Positions 6,725 through 13,743 of a stretch of 17,190 nucleotides of DNA are shown here, one piece after another. Numbering within the stretch: position 1 is the stretch's first letter; the number at the start of each line of letters is the position of its first letter. Source of the stretch: JARRNJ01 sp037385045 (GTDB lineage: Bacteria > Pseudomonadota > Gammaproteobacteria > JASBUN01). The notes below the pieces were generated by a model that was given only the letters and a program-made list of their open reading frames with translations, was not told the DNA's origin and made no database searches. The stretch spans positions 1-17,190 of the forward strand of contig JARRNJ010000064.1 in the NCBI GenBank assembly GCA_037385045.1. Reading direction: 5' to 3'. The translations under genes were made by a program, and so were the position numbers.

Positions 6725-6888
6725 GAACCCATGCCCCGGGACCGCGGCATGGACGCAGGGATTGCCAGGATCGCCGGAGTCTCCCGGCCTGCCAGGACTG
6801 CTGCGCACCCCCGCAGGGACCGCGGGCGGCGCGTTCAATCACCTCTGCCAGATTTGGCGAAACCCCGGTTGTCCGGGGTTCTTTTTTG
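6725..6888 (+). ncRNA. Candidate Csr/Rsm-type small RNA that would sequester CsrA
   Basis: CsrB/RsmZ RNAs titrate the translational regulator CsrA through repeated GGA motifs, many in hairpin loops. GGA occurs nine times between 6702 and 6819, at 6702, 6724, 6739, 6751, 6759, 6768, 6776, 6795 and 6817, where about two would be expected by chance at this GC content. Two are CAGGGA, close to the CsrA core CARGGA. Clear hairpins with GGGA in the loop are CCATGCC/GGCATGG (6729-6735 with 6746-6752) and CCCGC/GCGGG (6810-6814 with 6822-6826, loop AGGGACC, with an outer GCGC/GCGC). An AU-richer linker and a strong terminator end it at about 6887. No good protein-coding frame covers it. The 5' end is a guess: no clear -10 box is visible, and the first two GGA triplets may lie outside the transcript. 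Confidence 0.6.
6861..6887 (+). terminator. Strong intrinsic terminator, plus-strand orientation
   Basis: An 8-bp stem, AACCCCGG and CCGGGGTT, with a TTGT loop is followed by C and six T (6882-6887). The T-tract is on the plus strand, so it ends a plus-strand transcript. The neighbouring genes typA and the membrane-protein gene are both on the minus strand, so the terminator implies a separate plus-strand transcript, the candidate small RNA. It lies just 22 nt past the typA stop and may also act as a stem for the typA message. Confidence 0.88.
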
Positions 6889-6909
6889 CCCGGGAGCCGG
6901 TCCCGGCCA

Positions 6910-8730
6910 TCACACCACCGCGCTGCGCGCCGCCCGCTTGCGCTGGTGTTCGGCCAGGAGCTTCTTGCGCAGGCGGATCGCCCTGGGCGTCACCTCCACC
7001 AACTCGTCGTCGTCGATAAATTCCAGCGCCTGTTCCAGGCTCATCCGCACCGGCGGCGTAAGCAGGATGTTTTCGTCGGAACCGGCAGCGCGGATGTTGG
7101 TGAGCTGCTTGGCCTTGAGCGGGTTCACCACCAGATCGTTGTCGCGGGAATGAATGCCGACAATCATGCCCTCGTAGACTTCCTCGCCGGGCCCGATCAC
7201 CAGGCGGCCGCGCTCCTGCAGGTTGAACAGCGCGTAGCCGAGCGCTTTGCCGGCGCCGTTGGCGATCATGACGCCGTTGATTCGGCTGGCGAAGTCACCC
7301 CGCTTCAACGGCCCGTAGTGGTCGAAAACATTGTACAGCAGTCCGGTGCCCTGGGTGGCGGTGAGGAACTCGGTGCGAAAACCGATCAGCCCCCGCGACG
7401 GTATAACGTAGTCCAGGCGCACCCTTCCCTTGCCGTCGGGCGTCATGTTCTGCAGGTCGGCGCCGCGCTGACCCAGCTTCTCCATGACCGTGCCCTGGTG
7501 GCTCTCCTCCACGTCCACAGTGAGCACTTCAAAAGGCTCGCTCAGCACGCCGTCCACTTCCTTGATGATGACCTCGGGGCGCGAGACGCCCAGCTCGTAG
7601 CCCTCGCGACGCATGTTTTCGATCAACACCGAAAGGTGCAACTCGCCGCGGCCGGACACCTGGAACTTGTCCGGATCACCGGTGCTCTCCACCCGCAGTG
7701 CCACGTTGTGCATCAACTCCCGGTCGAGGCGCTCGCGGATCTGGCGCGAGGTCACATATTTGCCGTCGCGCCCGGCAAACGGCGAATTGTTGACCTGGAA
7801 GGTCATGCTCACTGTGGGCTCGTCCACCGTCAGCGGTGGCAGGGCCTCGACCTGCTTCGGGTCGCACAGGGTGTCGGAAATGTTCAGGTCCTCGATCCCG
7901 GTGAAGGCGATGATGTCTCCGGCCCGGGCCTCCGGCACCTCGACCCGCTCCAGGCCGAGGAAACCCAACACCTGCAGAATGCGGCCGTTGCGCCGCCCCC
8001 CCTCCCGGTCGACGAGGACCACCGGGGTGTTGCTGCGCACGCGGCCGCGTTTGATTCGGCCGATGCCGATCACGCCCACATAGCTGTTGTAGTCCAGCTG
8101 GCTGACCTGCATCTGGAAGCCGCCTTCCAGGTCCACGTCGGGCGGCGGCACGTGCTGCACGATGGCCTCGAACAGCGGCGTCATGTCACCGCCGCGGACG
8201 TTCGAGTCGAGGCTCGCGTAACCTTGCAGGGCCGAAGTGTAGACCACCGGAAAGTCCAGCTGCTCGTCGGTGGCGCCGAGCCGGTCGAAGAGATCGAACG
8301 TCTGGTCCAGTACCCAGTCGGGGCGCGCACCCGGGCGGTCGATCTTGTTGATCACCACGATCGGACGCAGCCCCAGAGCGAACGCCTTCTGGGTAACGAA
8401 CCGGGTCTGGGGCATGGGACCGTCCACCGCATCCACCAGCAGCAGCACCGAATCCACCATCGAAAGCACCCGCTCCACCTCGCCGCCGAAATCGGCGTGG
8501 CCGGGCGTGTCGACGATATTGATGCGGTAGTCGCGCCACTTGATGGCGGTATTCTTGGCCAGGATGGTGATGCCGCGCTCGCGCTCCAGATCGTTGGAGT
8601 CCATGACGCGCTCCACCACCGTCTCGCGCTCGCCGAAGGTGCCGGATTGCGCCAGCAGTTTGTCCACCAACGTGGTCTTGCCATGGTCGACGTGAGCGAC
8701 GATGGCGATGTTGCGAAGATTTTCAATCAC
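6910..8730 (-). CDS. typA: Ribosome-associated GTPase TypA/BipA
   Basis: This encodes about 606 residues (E. coli 607). TypA is an EF-G-like translational GTPase that binds the 70S ribosome and helps 50S assembly, especially in cold or stress. GTPase motifs are intact: AHVDHGKTT at about 12-20, DTPGHADFGGEVERV (G3) and NKIDRPGARPDWV (G4). EF-G-like domains II, III and V follow, then the TypA-specific C-terminal domain with GIHSRDNDLVVNPLKAKQLTN. GTG 8730 (VIENLRNIAI) aligns with the E. coli start; GTG 8745 would add five residues, and neither has an obvious ribosome-binding site. It is a single-gene unit, convergent with the candidate small RNA. Confidence 0.97.
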   Translation of the reverse strand: MIENLRNIAIVAHVDHGKTTLVDKLLAQSGTFGERETVVERVMDSNDLERERGITILAKNTAIKWRDYRINIVDTPGHADFGGEVERVLSMVDSVLLLVDAVDGPMPQTRFVTQKAFALGLRPIVVINKIDRPGARPDWVLDQTFDLFDRLGATDEQLDFPVVYTSALQGYASLDSNVRGGDMTPLFEAIVQHVPPPDVDLEGGFQMQVSQLDYNSYVGVIGIGRIKRGRVRSNTPVVLVDREGGRRNGRILQVLGFLGLERVEVPEARAGDIIAFTGIEDLNISDTLCDPKQVEALPPLTVDEPTVSMTFQVNNSPFAGRDGKYVTSRQIRERLDRELMHNVALRVESTGDPDKFQVSGRGELHLSVLIENMRREGYELGVSRPEVIIKEVDGVLSEPFEVLTVDVEESHQGTVMEKLGQRGADLQNMTPDGKGRVRLDYVIPSRGLIGFRTEFLTATQGTGLLYNVFDHYGPLKRGDFASRINGVMIANGAGKALGYALFNLQERGRLVIGPGEEVYEGMIVGIHSRDNDLVVNPLKAKQLTNIRAAGSDENILLTPPVRMSLEQALEFIDDDELVEVTPRAIRLRKKLLAEHQRKRAARSAVV

Positions 8731-8875
8731 AGCGGCGGTACCCACAGGGAGAACTCAAGGGGCAGCATTTTACTTGAACGGAGCGGAACCTGCTTGAATT
8801 AATTAAAAAACTTTGGACGGCAGCGCTTCCGCGTCGCGCGCCGGGCGCCCTTGATCCAACAATCAAAGACTTAGG

Positions 8876-9469
8876 CTAAAGGATGCGGCAGGCCTCATCG
8901 AATGCCAGGCGCGGATGGCGCGGAAACAGTTTCGATGCGTCGCCGTAGCCGATGGCGCAGATGAAGTTCGCCTTGACCTTGCCGTCCGGGAAAAACTCGG
9001 CGTTCAACTTGTCGGCGTCGAAACCCGACATGGGCCCGGCGTCCAGACCCAGGCTGCGGGCGGCCAGAATCAGGTAGGCACCCTGCAGGCTGCTGTTGCG
9101 GAATGCGGTATCGAGGATCTTTTCCGGCTTGCCGAGGTACCAGGAGCGGGCATCGGTGTGGGGAAACAACCGCGGTAATTGTTCATGGAACTCCAGGTCC
9201 ATAGCGACGATCGCCACCACCGGGGCGGTCATGGACTTTTCCACGTTGCCCGGCGCCAGGCAGGGCTTGAGCCGAGCCTTGGCGTCGGCTGACTTGACGA
9301 ACAGCAGCCTCGCTGGACAGCTGTTGGCGGAGGTGGGCCCCATCTTCATCAGCTCATAAATCTGCCGCAACTGGTCGTCGCTCACCGGCCGCTCCAGCCA
9401 GCCGTTATGGCTGCGCGCCTGGCGAAACAAGGTATCCAGCGCTGCATCGGATAGTGCTCGATCGGACAT
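8876..9469 (-). CDS. rutE: RutE-family malonic semialdehyde reductase / nitroreductase
   Basis: This encodes 197 residues (E. coli RutE 196). From memory it aligns along its whole length with E. coli RutE: RSHNGW near the start, MGPTSANSCPARLLFVKS, LFPHTDARSWYL, AFRNSSLQGAYLILAARSLGLDAGPMSGFD and IGYGDASKLFPRHPRLAFDEAC. RutE is an FMN-dependent nitroreductase-fold enzyme that reduces malonic semialdehyde to 3-hydroxypropionate in pyrimidine breakdown. No other rut gene is in this window, so here it may be a general aldehyde or nitro reductase. ATG 9469 has GGGAGA 5-10 nt upstream and is preferred over longer starts. Confidence 0.88.
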   Translation of the reverse strand: MSDRALSDAALDTLFRQARSHNGWLERPVSDDQLRQIYELMKMGPTSANSCPARLLFVKSADAKARLKPCLAPGNVEKSMTAPVVAIVAMDLEFHEQLPRLFPHTDARSWYLGKPEKILDTAFRNSSLQGAYLILAARSLGLDAGPMSGFDADKLNAEFFPDGKVKANFICAIGYGDASKLFPRHPRLAFDEACRIL

Positions 9470-9624
9470 GAACTCTCCCGCAATGGCATTGGTCGGACGG
9501 GACCCGCACTGTTCGGGCCCGCGCATGTCATGGGCAACTGCAAACCTTAAGGGTACGCAAGCGGCCCGCACAAATTAAAGGTCAATCCATGGGGGCATTG
9601 CCGCGCCCGCAACGGCGGGGCCGC

Positions 9625-10452
9625 TCAGGCCCGCGGCCTGCGCGCGCTGCCGAGCAGCACTGGCACGTCGAGCCAGATCCCGCGCTCTGAAGCCAGCGCA
9701 GCCACCTCCGCCAGGTGCGCTTCACGCAGCGCCTCCAAACGTTCCCGCGGCAGCCGGTCGAGCGGCAGGCGCAAGACGCTGTTCCAAACCACCGCCCACC
9801 AGTCGTCGGCGGTGGCCAGATGATAGCCCACCTGCACCGGTTCGACCTGGATGTCCTCGGCGCCCGCCGACTGCAGCAGCGCGCGGCACTGCTCCACCGT
9901 GGACACGCGCCCCCATTGGGGTTCGTCATCGCCGCAGCCGCACTCCCGCAACCGCCGGCGCAGCAGATCGGCCTGGGGTTGAAACACCCCGCCAGCGAAC
10001 AGGGCAACCGCCAGCCGGCCGCCGGGTTTCAACACCCGCATCCAATCGGCCAGAGCGGCAACCATATCGGGCATGTAAAACAGCGCCAGCGAGCACAACA
10101 CGTCGTCGAAATAGCCGCCGCGGAAGTCGAGCCGGCGGGCGTCCATGTGATGCAGGTCGACGTTCGACAGGGCCATCTTGCGAACGTTGGCCTCCGCCCG
10201 GTCAAGCATGGCTTCCGACGCGTCGATGGCCATCACCCGCCCTCCGGGTTCGATCCGCTGCGCCGCCGCCACCGCCGCGGCGCCGGTACCCGTGGCGACG
10301 TCCAGCACCCTGGCGCCAGCCTGCAGGCCGAGCCGGTCGGCCATGACATCGGCGCAAAACGGGTAAAAACGCAGAGCCGGGTCGTCATGGCCGCCGGCGG
10401 TGGCGTCGAACAGGGCGGCCAACCGGCGATCGGGGTCTTCCGCAGCGCTCAC
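9625..10452 (-). CDS. Class I SAM-dependent methyltransferase (UbiE/COQ5-like)
   Basis: This encodes 275 residues from a GTG start at 10452 that overlaps the upstream stop codon as GTGA, so translation is probably coupled to the receiver-like gene. SAM-binding motif I is VLDVATGTGAAA (49-60), motif II is VMAIDASEAML (73-83), with MDARRLDF after it and a post-motif stretch VLKPGGRLAVALF. These place it with small-molecule methyltransferases of the Methyltransf_11/UbiE type. The substrate cannot be read from the sequence. The C-terminal third (DWWAVVWNSVLRLPLDRLP) is a substrate-specific cap I do not recognise. A longer open frame extends upstream to 10539 but runs through the neighbouring gene and is not favoured. 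Confidence 0.85.
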   Translation of the reverse strand: MSAAEDPDRRLAALFDATAGGHDDPALRFYPFCADVMADRLGLQAGARVLDVATGTGAAAVAAAQRIEPGGRVMAIDASEAMLDRAEANVRKMALSNVDLHHMDARRLDFRGGYFDDVLCSLALFYMPDMVAALADWMRVLKPGGRLAVALFAGGVFQPQADLLRRRLRECGCGDDEPQWGRVSTVEQCRALLQSAGAEDIQVEPVQVGYHLATADDWWAVVWNSVLRLPLDRLPRERLEALREAHLAEVAALASERGIWLDVPVLLGSARRPRA

Positions 10453-10847
10453 GGCTGGCCTTCGGCGCCGAGCCGCCCCAGGACCGCAGCGATCCGGTCG
10501 GGCTCCACCGGAAACGCCAGGGCGGCGTCCACGCGCCAACGGCTGCGCAGGCGCTGCTCGAACGGCTGCTCGTTCTCGCGGTCATAGAGAACCACCACCC
10601 GGGCCTGGGGATGGCGGCTCTGCAGCGTCGCCAGCAACGATTCCAGGCTGCTGGTGCGGTCGCGAAAGTCCGACTGAAAATTGAACTCGGCCACCACCAC
10701 CGCCGGCGACAGGCGCTTGAGGGCCGCCAGCGCCTTGCGCATGGAACGGACCGTCGTCACCTGGTAGCCCGCCCGCTCGAATTGGGGCGTAAAGTCGGGG
10801 TACCCGCCCAACTCGACGATGGACAGCAGCTGTGGTCTTCCCGGCAT
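10449..10847 (-). CDS. Degenerate receiver (CheY-like) domain protein
   Basis: This encodes 132 residues from ATG 10847, with GAGG 9 nt upstream. Strand and helix order look like a stand-alone receiver domain: LLSIVELGG, a helix, YQVTTVRSMRKALAALKRLSPAVVVAEFNFQS, ARVVVLYD, then AALAFPVEPDRIAAVL. The phosphorylation residues are missing. The acceptor position has Glu54 (VVAEF) in place of Asp, the Ser/Thr after strand 4 is replaced, and the Lys before the last conserved Pro is Phe. If it is a receiver it cannot be phosphorylated normally and would act as a constitutive or protein-binding module. The downstream methyltransferase overlaps it by 4 nt. The family assignment is from pattern only. 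Confidence 0.7.
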   Translation of the reverse strand: MPGRPQLLSIVELGGYPDFTPQFERAGYQVTTVRSMRKALAALKRLSPAVVVAEFNFQSDFRDRTSSLESLLATLQSRHPQARVVVLYDRENEQPFEQRLRSRWRVDAALAFPVEPDRIAAVLGRLGAEGQP

Positions 10848-10922
10848 GCTGGGGCACCTCAGGGTAATGGTCCGGCAGCGCGATGGCGGACACCCGCCCG
10901 GCTGGCGCACCGCGGCGGGCGC

Positions 10923-10952
10923 TTGATTCCGGGCTGGGTGAAAAGATATTAT
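10923..10952 (+). promoter_or_regulatory. Probable sigma-70 promoter for the 67-aa gene
   Basis: TTGATT (10923-10928) and TATTAT (10947-10952) are separated by 18 nt in an AT-rich patch that stands out in GC-rich DNA. Transcription would start near 10959 and leave a leader of about 150 nt before the ATG at 11112. The -10 region sits in a small dyad, ATATTA and TAATAT (10946-10951 and 10960-10965). CCGCC-CGAAA-GGCGG lies just downstream. The region is divergent, so the minus-strand receiver-like gene may also be read from here. Confidence 0.5.
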
Positions 10953-11111
10953 GGTATTCTAATATGTTGCCGCCCGAAAGGCGGTATTGTAACTTAGGCT
11001 CCCGGCGCCTTGCGGATCGGGGGCTTGTTGCGGCTGAATGCGGCCGCGATAGGATTCACGCAGGATCCGGGCTCCCGGATGGCTGGCAAGCGACACGTTG
11101 GAGGCAATACG

Positions 11112-11315
11112 ATGGGCGAGAAGCAGGATCTGATCAAGCGCATGCTTGAACTGCAGCAAAAATTCATTGATTACGAACACAAGAACGGCCTGGCTCCGTT
11201 CGACTACTACACTCCTCAGCCGGGCCATCCGCTGGAGGGTTATCGCCAGGAATACCAGGAACTGGCCAACAAAGTGGTCGATATTGCCCACAGTGAAGCC
11301 GGCTCGCACCGCTAA
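11112..11315 (+). CDS. Small conserved-looking hypothetical protein, 67 aa
   Basis: The start is ATG 11112, with GGAGG 7 nt upstream, so the in-frame ATG at 11010 is not needed. The product is hydrophilic and mostly helical: GEKQDLIKRMLELQQKFIDY, then a short aromatic Pro-rich turn (PFDYYTPQPGHPLEGY), then a second helix QEYQELANKVVDIAH. I have a vague impression of similar small proteins in other gammaproteobacteria, but I cannot name a family or a function. It has no cysteines, membrane segment or signal peptide. It stands alone as a plus-strand unit with its own promoter and terminator between minus-strand genes. Confidence 0.82.
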   Translation: MGEKQDLIKRMLELQQKFIDYEHKNGLAPFDYYTPQPGHPLEGYRQEYQELANKVVDIAHSEAGSHR

Positions 11316-11336
11316 GCCCGGCAGGGATTGGATTTG

Positions 11337-11371
11337 AAAAATCCGCGGCCGCCTGGCCGCGGAATTTTTTT
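11337..11371. terminator. Bidirectional intrinsic terminator
   Basis: A 9-bp stem, TCCGCGGCC (11342-11350) and GGCCGCGGA (11355-11363), with loop GCCT is followed on the plus strand by seven T (11365-11371). On the minus strand the A-run at 11337-11341 gives a T-tract. It lies between the convergent 67-aa gene (ends 11315) and the HAD gene (ends 11392), so it can end both transcripts. Confidence 0.92.
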
Positions 11372-11391
11372 CAACGCCGGCCCGTGGCTCG

Positions 11392-12096
11392 CTAACCGGG
11401 CAGCAGCCCCAGCAGTTCGCCGACCCCTCTCACTTCCCAGATGGCCTCGCGGCGCCGCGCGTCGAGCACCTCCGGCGCCAGGCGCGGACCGACAAAGCGG
11501 GTCAACAGCACCGGGTGCATGCCCGCCGCCCGGGCGCCCGCATGCTCGTCACTGCCGCCGTCACCCACGAACAGGCAATGTTGCCGCTGCACGCCGAGCC
11601 GGCGCGCCGCCAGCGCATAAATCGCCGGCTCCGGCTTGGCATGGCCGCACTCGCAGCTGAACACCGCCGCATCGAAGCACGTTGCCAGAGGCGAATCGGG
11701 CCAGGCCGAAACCTCGCCGGTGGACGCGTTGGAAATCAGCGCCAGACGCAGCCCCCGCGCGCGCAGCTCGAGCAGCACGGCCAGGGTTTCACCGTCCACC
11801 CGCGTCAGGGCATGATCGAAGCGCCGCTGCCGCTCGGCCGCCGCCTGCCGTACCCGTTGTTCGGAAATTCCCGGATCGATTTGCCGGGCCAGCGTGCGAA
11901 TCACATCGACGTGCGACGTGGGCCGGCGGATGTCGTGCACATCGCTGAAGCAGCATCGGTTCCACACGTCGCGGTCGAAGCCGAGAATGTCGGCCGTGTA
12001 GCCGCCGACCGAGTCGGGCACCTGACCCACGTCTACCAGGGTGTGGAACAGATCGAAGCATATCGCCCGAATGCCGCTCAACTGTGCTTCGTACAT
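11392..12096 (-). CDS. HAD-superfamily hydrolase
   Basis: This encodes 234 residues from ATG 12096. HAD motifs are in order: motif I CFDLFHTLVD with nucleophile Asp15, motif II LISNAS (Ser122), motif III KPEPAIY (Lys154) and motif IV VGDGGSDEHAGARAAGM (Asp179, Asp183). A helical cap lies between motifs I and II. Motif I reads DxFHT rather than DxDxT, so the usual second Asp is absent. That pattern is seen in haloacid-dehalogenase-like members and may mean a non-phosphatase activity. The start is 11 nt downstream of the ubiA stop on the same strand, so it is probably the last gene of the recG-ubiC-ubiA-HAD run. The substrate is unknown. Confidence 0.88.
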   Translation of the reverse strand: MYEAQLSGIRAICFDLFHTLVDVGQVPDSVGGYTADILGFDRDVWNRCCFSDVHDIRRPTSHVDVIRTLARQIDPGISEQRVRQAAAERQRRFDHALTRVDGETLAVLLELRARGLRLALISNASTGEVSAWPDSPLATCFDAAVFSCECGHAKPEPAIYALAARRLGVQRQHCLFVGDGGSDEHAGARAAGMHPVLLTRFVGPRLAPEVLDARRREAIWEVRGVGELLGLLPG

Positions 12097-12106
12097 GGCC
12101 GTCCGT

Positions 12107-13054
12107 TCAGCGACCGTGCAGCAGGTAGTGCAGCACCAGCCCGGCGAACACCGCTGCGCCGAACCAGTTGTTGTTGAGAAAGGCCGTAAAGCACGCCTGC
12201 CGTTCACGGTCGCGGATCAGGTACTGCTGATATCCGGCCAAGCCTGCCGCCACCGCCAAGCCGGCGTAGTAGTAAATGCTCAGTTCCAGCTGACGGCCCA
12301 CCAACACCAGCGCGAACAACACCAGGGCCTGAATGGCCGCCACGATCGGGCGGTCCATGTCGCCGAACAGGATAGCGGTGGACTTGATGCCGATGCGGAT
12401 GTCGTCGTCGCGATCGACCATGGCGTACAAGGTATCGTAGGCGGTGGCCCAGAGAATGTTGGTGGTGAACAGCAGCCACGCCATCTGCGGCACGGCGCCG
12501 GTTTCGGCGGCAAACGCCATGGGGATGGCCCAGCCGAAGGCGGCGCCCAGCACCACCTGGGGCAGGTAGGTATGGCGTTTGGTGAACGGATAGAGCGCCG
12601 CCAGCGCCACCGCCCCCAGGGACAGCCAGATGGTCAGGCGGTTCATGAGCAACACCAGCGAAAACGCCACCAGGCACAGGACCACGAACAGCGCCAGGGC
12701 CTCGCGCGGCGCCACCCGCCCGGCGGCAATCGGGCGGCTGTAGGTGCGTTGGACATGGGGATCGAAATGGCGGTCGGCGTAATCATTGATCACGCAGCCG
12801 GCCGAACGCATCACCAGCACCCCCAACACGAACACGACCACCACCAGCAGGTCGGGCCGGCCGTTGCCGGCGATCCACAGCGCCCACAGCGTCGGCCACA
12901 ACAGCAGCAGGCTGCCAATGGGCCGGTGCAGGCGCGTCAACAGAGCATATTGGTACAAGCGGTCCTTGACCATGGACCAGGGACGCCAGTCTTCACCGAC
13001 GGCGGAGCGCGGTTGGTGTCTGGATCGCGCGGAAGCAGCGTTCAATTTGCGCAT
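12107..13054 (-). CDS. ubiA: 4-hydroxybenzoate polyprenyltransferase UbiA
   Basis: UbiA attaches the polyprenyl tail to 4-hydroxybenzoate, the second committed step of ubiquinone synthesis, at the inner membrane. Both Asp-rich motifs that bind the Mg-diphosphate are clear: NDYADRHFD and DRDDDIRIGIKSTAILFG. Between them are the typical RPIAAGRV and YPFTKRHTYLPQVVLGAAFGWAIPMAFAA. About eight or nine membrane helices are expected. ATG 13054 lies 5 nt after the ubiC stop, with GAGG 11 nt upstream, and gives 315 residues. ATG 12973 gives 288 residues and matches the E. coli N-terminus better, so the first 27 residues may not be translated. The gene is the direct pathway partner of ubiC. Confidence 0.95.
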   Translation of the reverse strand: MRKLNAASARSRHQPRSAVGEDWRPWSMVKDRLYQYALLTRLHRPIGSLLLLWPTLWALWIAGNGRPDLLVVVVFVLGVLVMRSAGCVINDYADRHFDPHVQRTYSRPIAAGRVAPREALALFVVLCLVAFSLVLLMNRLTIWLSLGAVALAALYPFTKRHTYLPQVVLGAAFGWAIPMAFAAETGAVPQMAWLLFTTNILWATAYDTLYAMVDRDDDIRIGIKSTAILFGDMDRPIVAAIQALVLFALVLVGRQLELSIYYYAGLAVAAGLAGYQQYLIRDRERQACFTAFLNNNWFGAAVFAGLVLHYLLHGR

Positions 13055-13059
13055 GGGTT

Positions 13060-13665
13060 TCAGAACCTCGGACACCCGCCCACGTCGGGCAGAAACACCT
13101 CGGTGACCAGCAACGGCTTGCCCCCCACATGGAAGGTCGAACGGCGCCCCCAGATGGCGTCCGGTCGCTGCGGCCGGCACCCGACGGCGGCATCGAACAT
13201 GCGCTCGCCGGGACGAATGCGCGCCAATTGCACCTCCCCCCGACGCATACTGCGGTCGGCGAACAACACCGCCCCCAACGGACGGGTGCCGAGCCGGCCC
13301 AGCTGGCGCTGCGCCCCGTGCAGGGTGCGATTGGGAATCACGGTGCGGGCAAACACCCACGGCCGGCCGTCGCACACCAGCCGCACCTCGCGCACCAGAG
13401 CCCGCACAGCGGGACGCATCCGCAGCGCCCGGCGCTCATTGCGCATCGGCGGCACAAACCCCTGGCTGACCAATTCCACCTGAAAACGGCCCGGACAGGC
13501 CTGGCGCACCCGGTGGGTCAGGGACGCGCGGTCCAGGAGCCAACAGCGCAATTCGCGGGGCACACCGGTCAGCATCGCCTGGGCATGGGGCGACCAGAGG
13601 GGCTCCGGACAGGCGTGGAGGTTACGGACTCGCAGTCTCAATGTCGGCCAGGCAACAACATCCAA
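13060..13665 (-). CDS. ubiC: Chorismate pyruvate-lyase UbiC
   Basis: UbiC splits chorismate into 4-hydroxybenzoate and pyruvate, the first step of ubiquinone synthesis, and feeds UbiA encoded just downstream. Family features visible are LVREVRLVCDGRPWVFARTVIP, LGTRPLGAVLFADRSMRRGEVQLARI and the C-terminal WGRRSTFHVGGKPLLVTEVFLP, which contains the conserved active-site Glu. The protein is 201 residues, longer than E. coli UbiC (165), with the extra length at the N-terminus and a few at the C-terminus. The start is a TTG at 13665; no ATG or GTG lies upstream before an in-frame stop and no clear ribosome-binding site is visible, so the start is uncertain. Confidence 0.92.
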   Translation of the reverse strand: MDVVAWPTLRLRVRNLHACPEPLWSPHAQAMLTGVPRELRCWLLDRASLTHRVRQACPGRFQVELVSQGFVPPMRNERRALRMRPAVRALVREVRLVCDGRPWVFARTVIPNRTLHGAQRQLGRLGTRPLGAVLFADRSMRRGEVQLARIRPGERMFDAAVGCRPQRPDAIWGRRSTFHVGGKPLLVTEVFLPDVGGCPRF

Positions 13666-13743
13666 CGGGAATCGGCAAAGATTACCATACCTGCACCCGC
13701 CCGATCATTGCCGCCTGAGATTCCCACGTCGGGATCCGGGGCA

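Noticed and set aside
6725..6888. 6S RNA, SRP RNA or tmRNA as the identity of the small RNA
   Set aside because: The conserved cores of these RNAs were not seen; the repeated GGA and upstream dyad fit the Csr/Rsm class better.
6673..8802. A 709-codon open frame on the plus strand opposite typA
   Set aside because: It is antisense to typA, whose motifs are intact. The product is His/Gln/Arg-rich with no recognisable motif, as expected for the reverse frame of a GC-rich gene.
8803..8875. A terminator after rutE and a promoter for typA (TAAAAT on the minus strand)
   Set aside because: The stem is imperfect and distant from the T-run, and the best -35 candidate is 20 nt from the -10, so neither is well supported.
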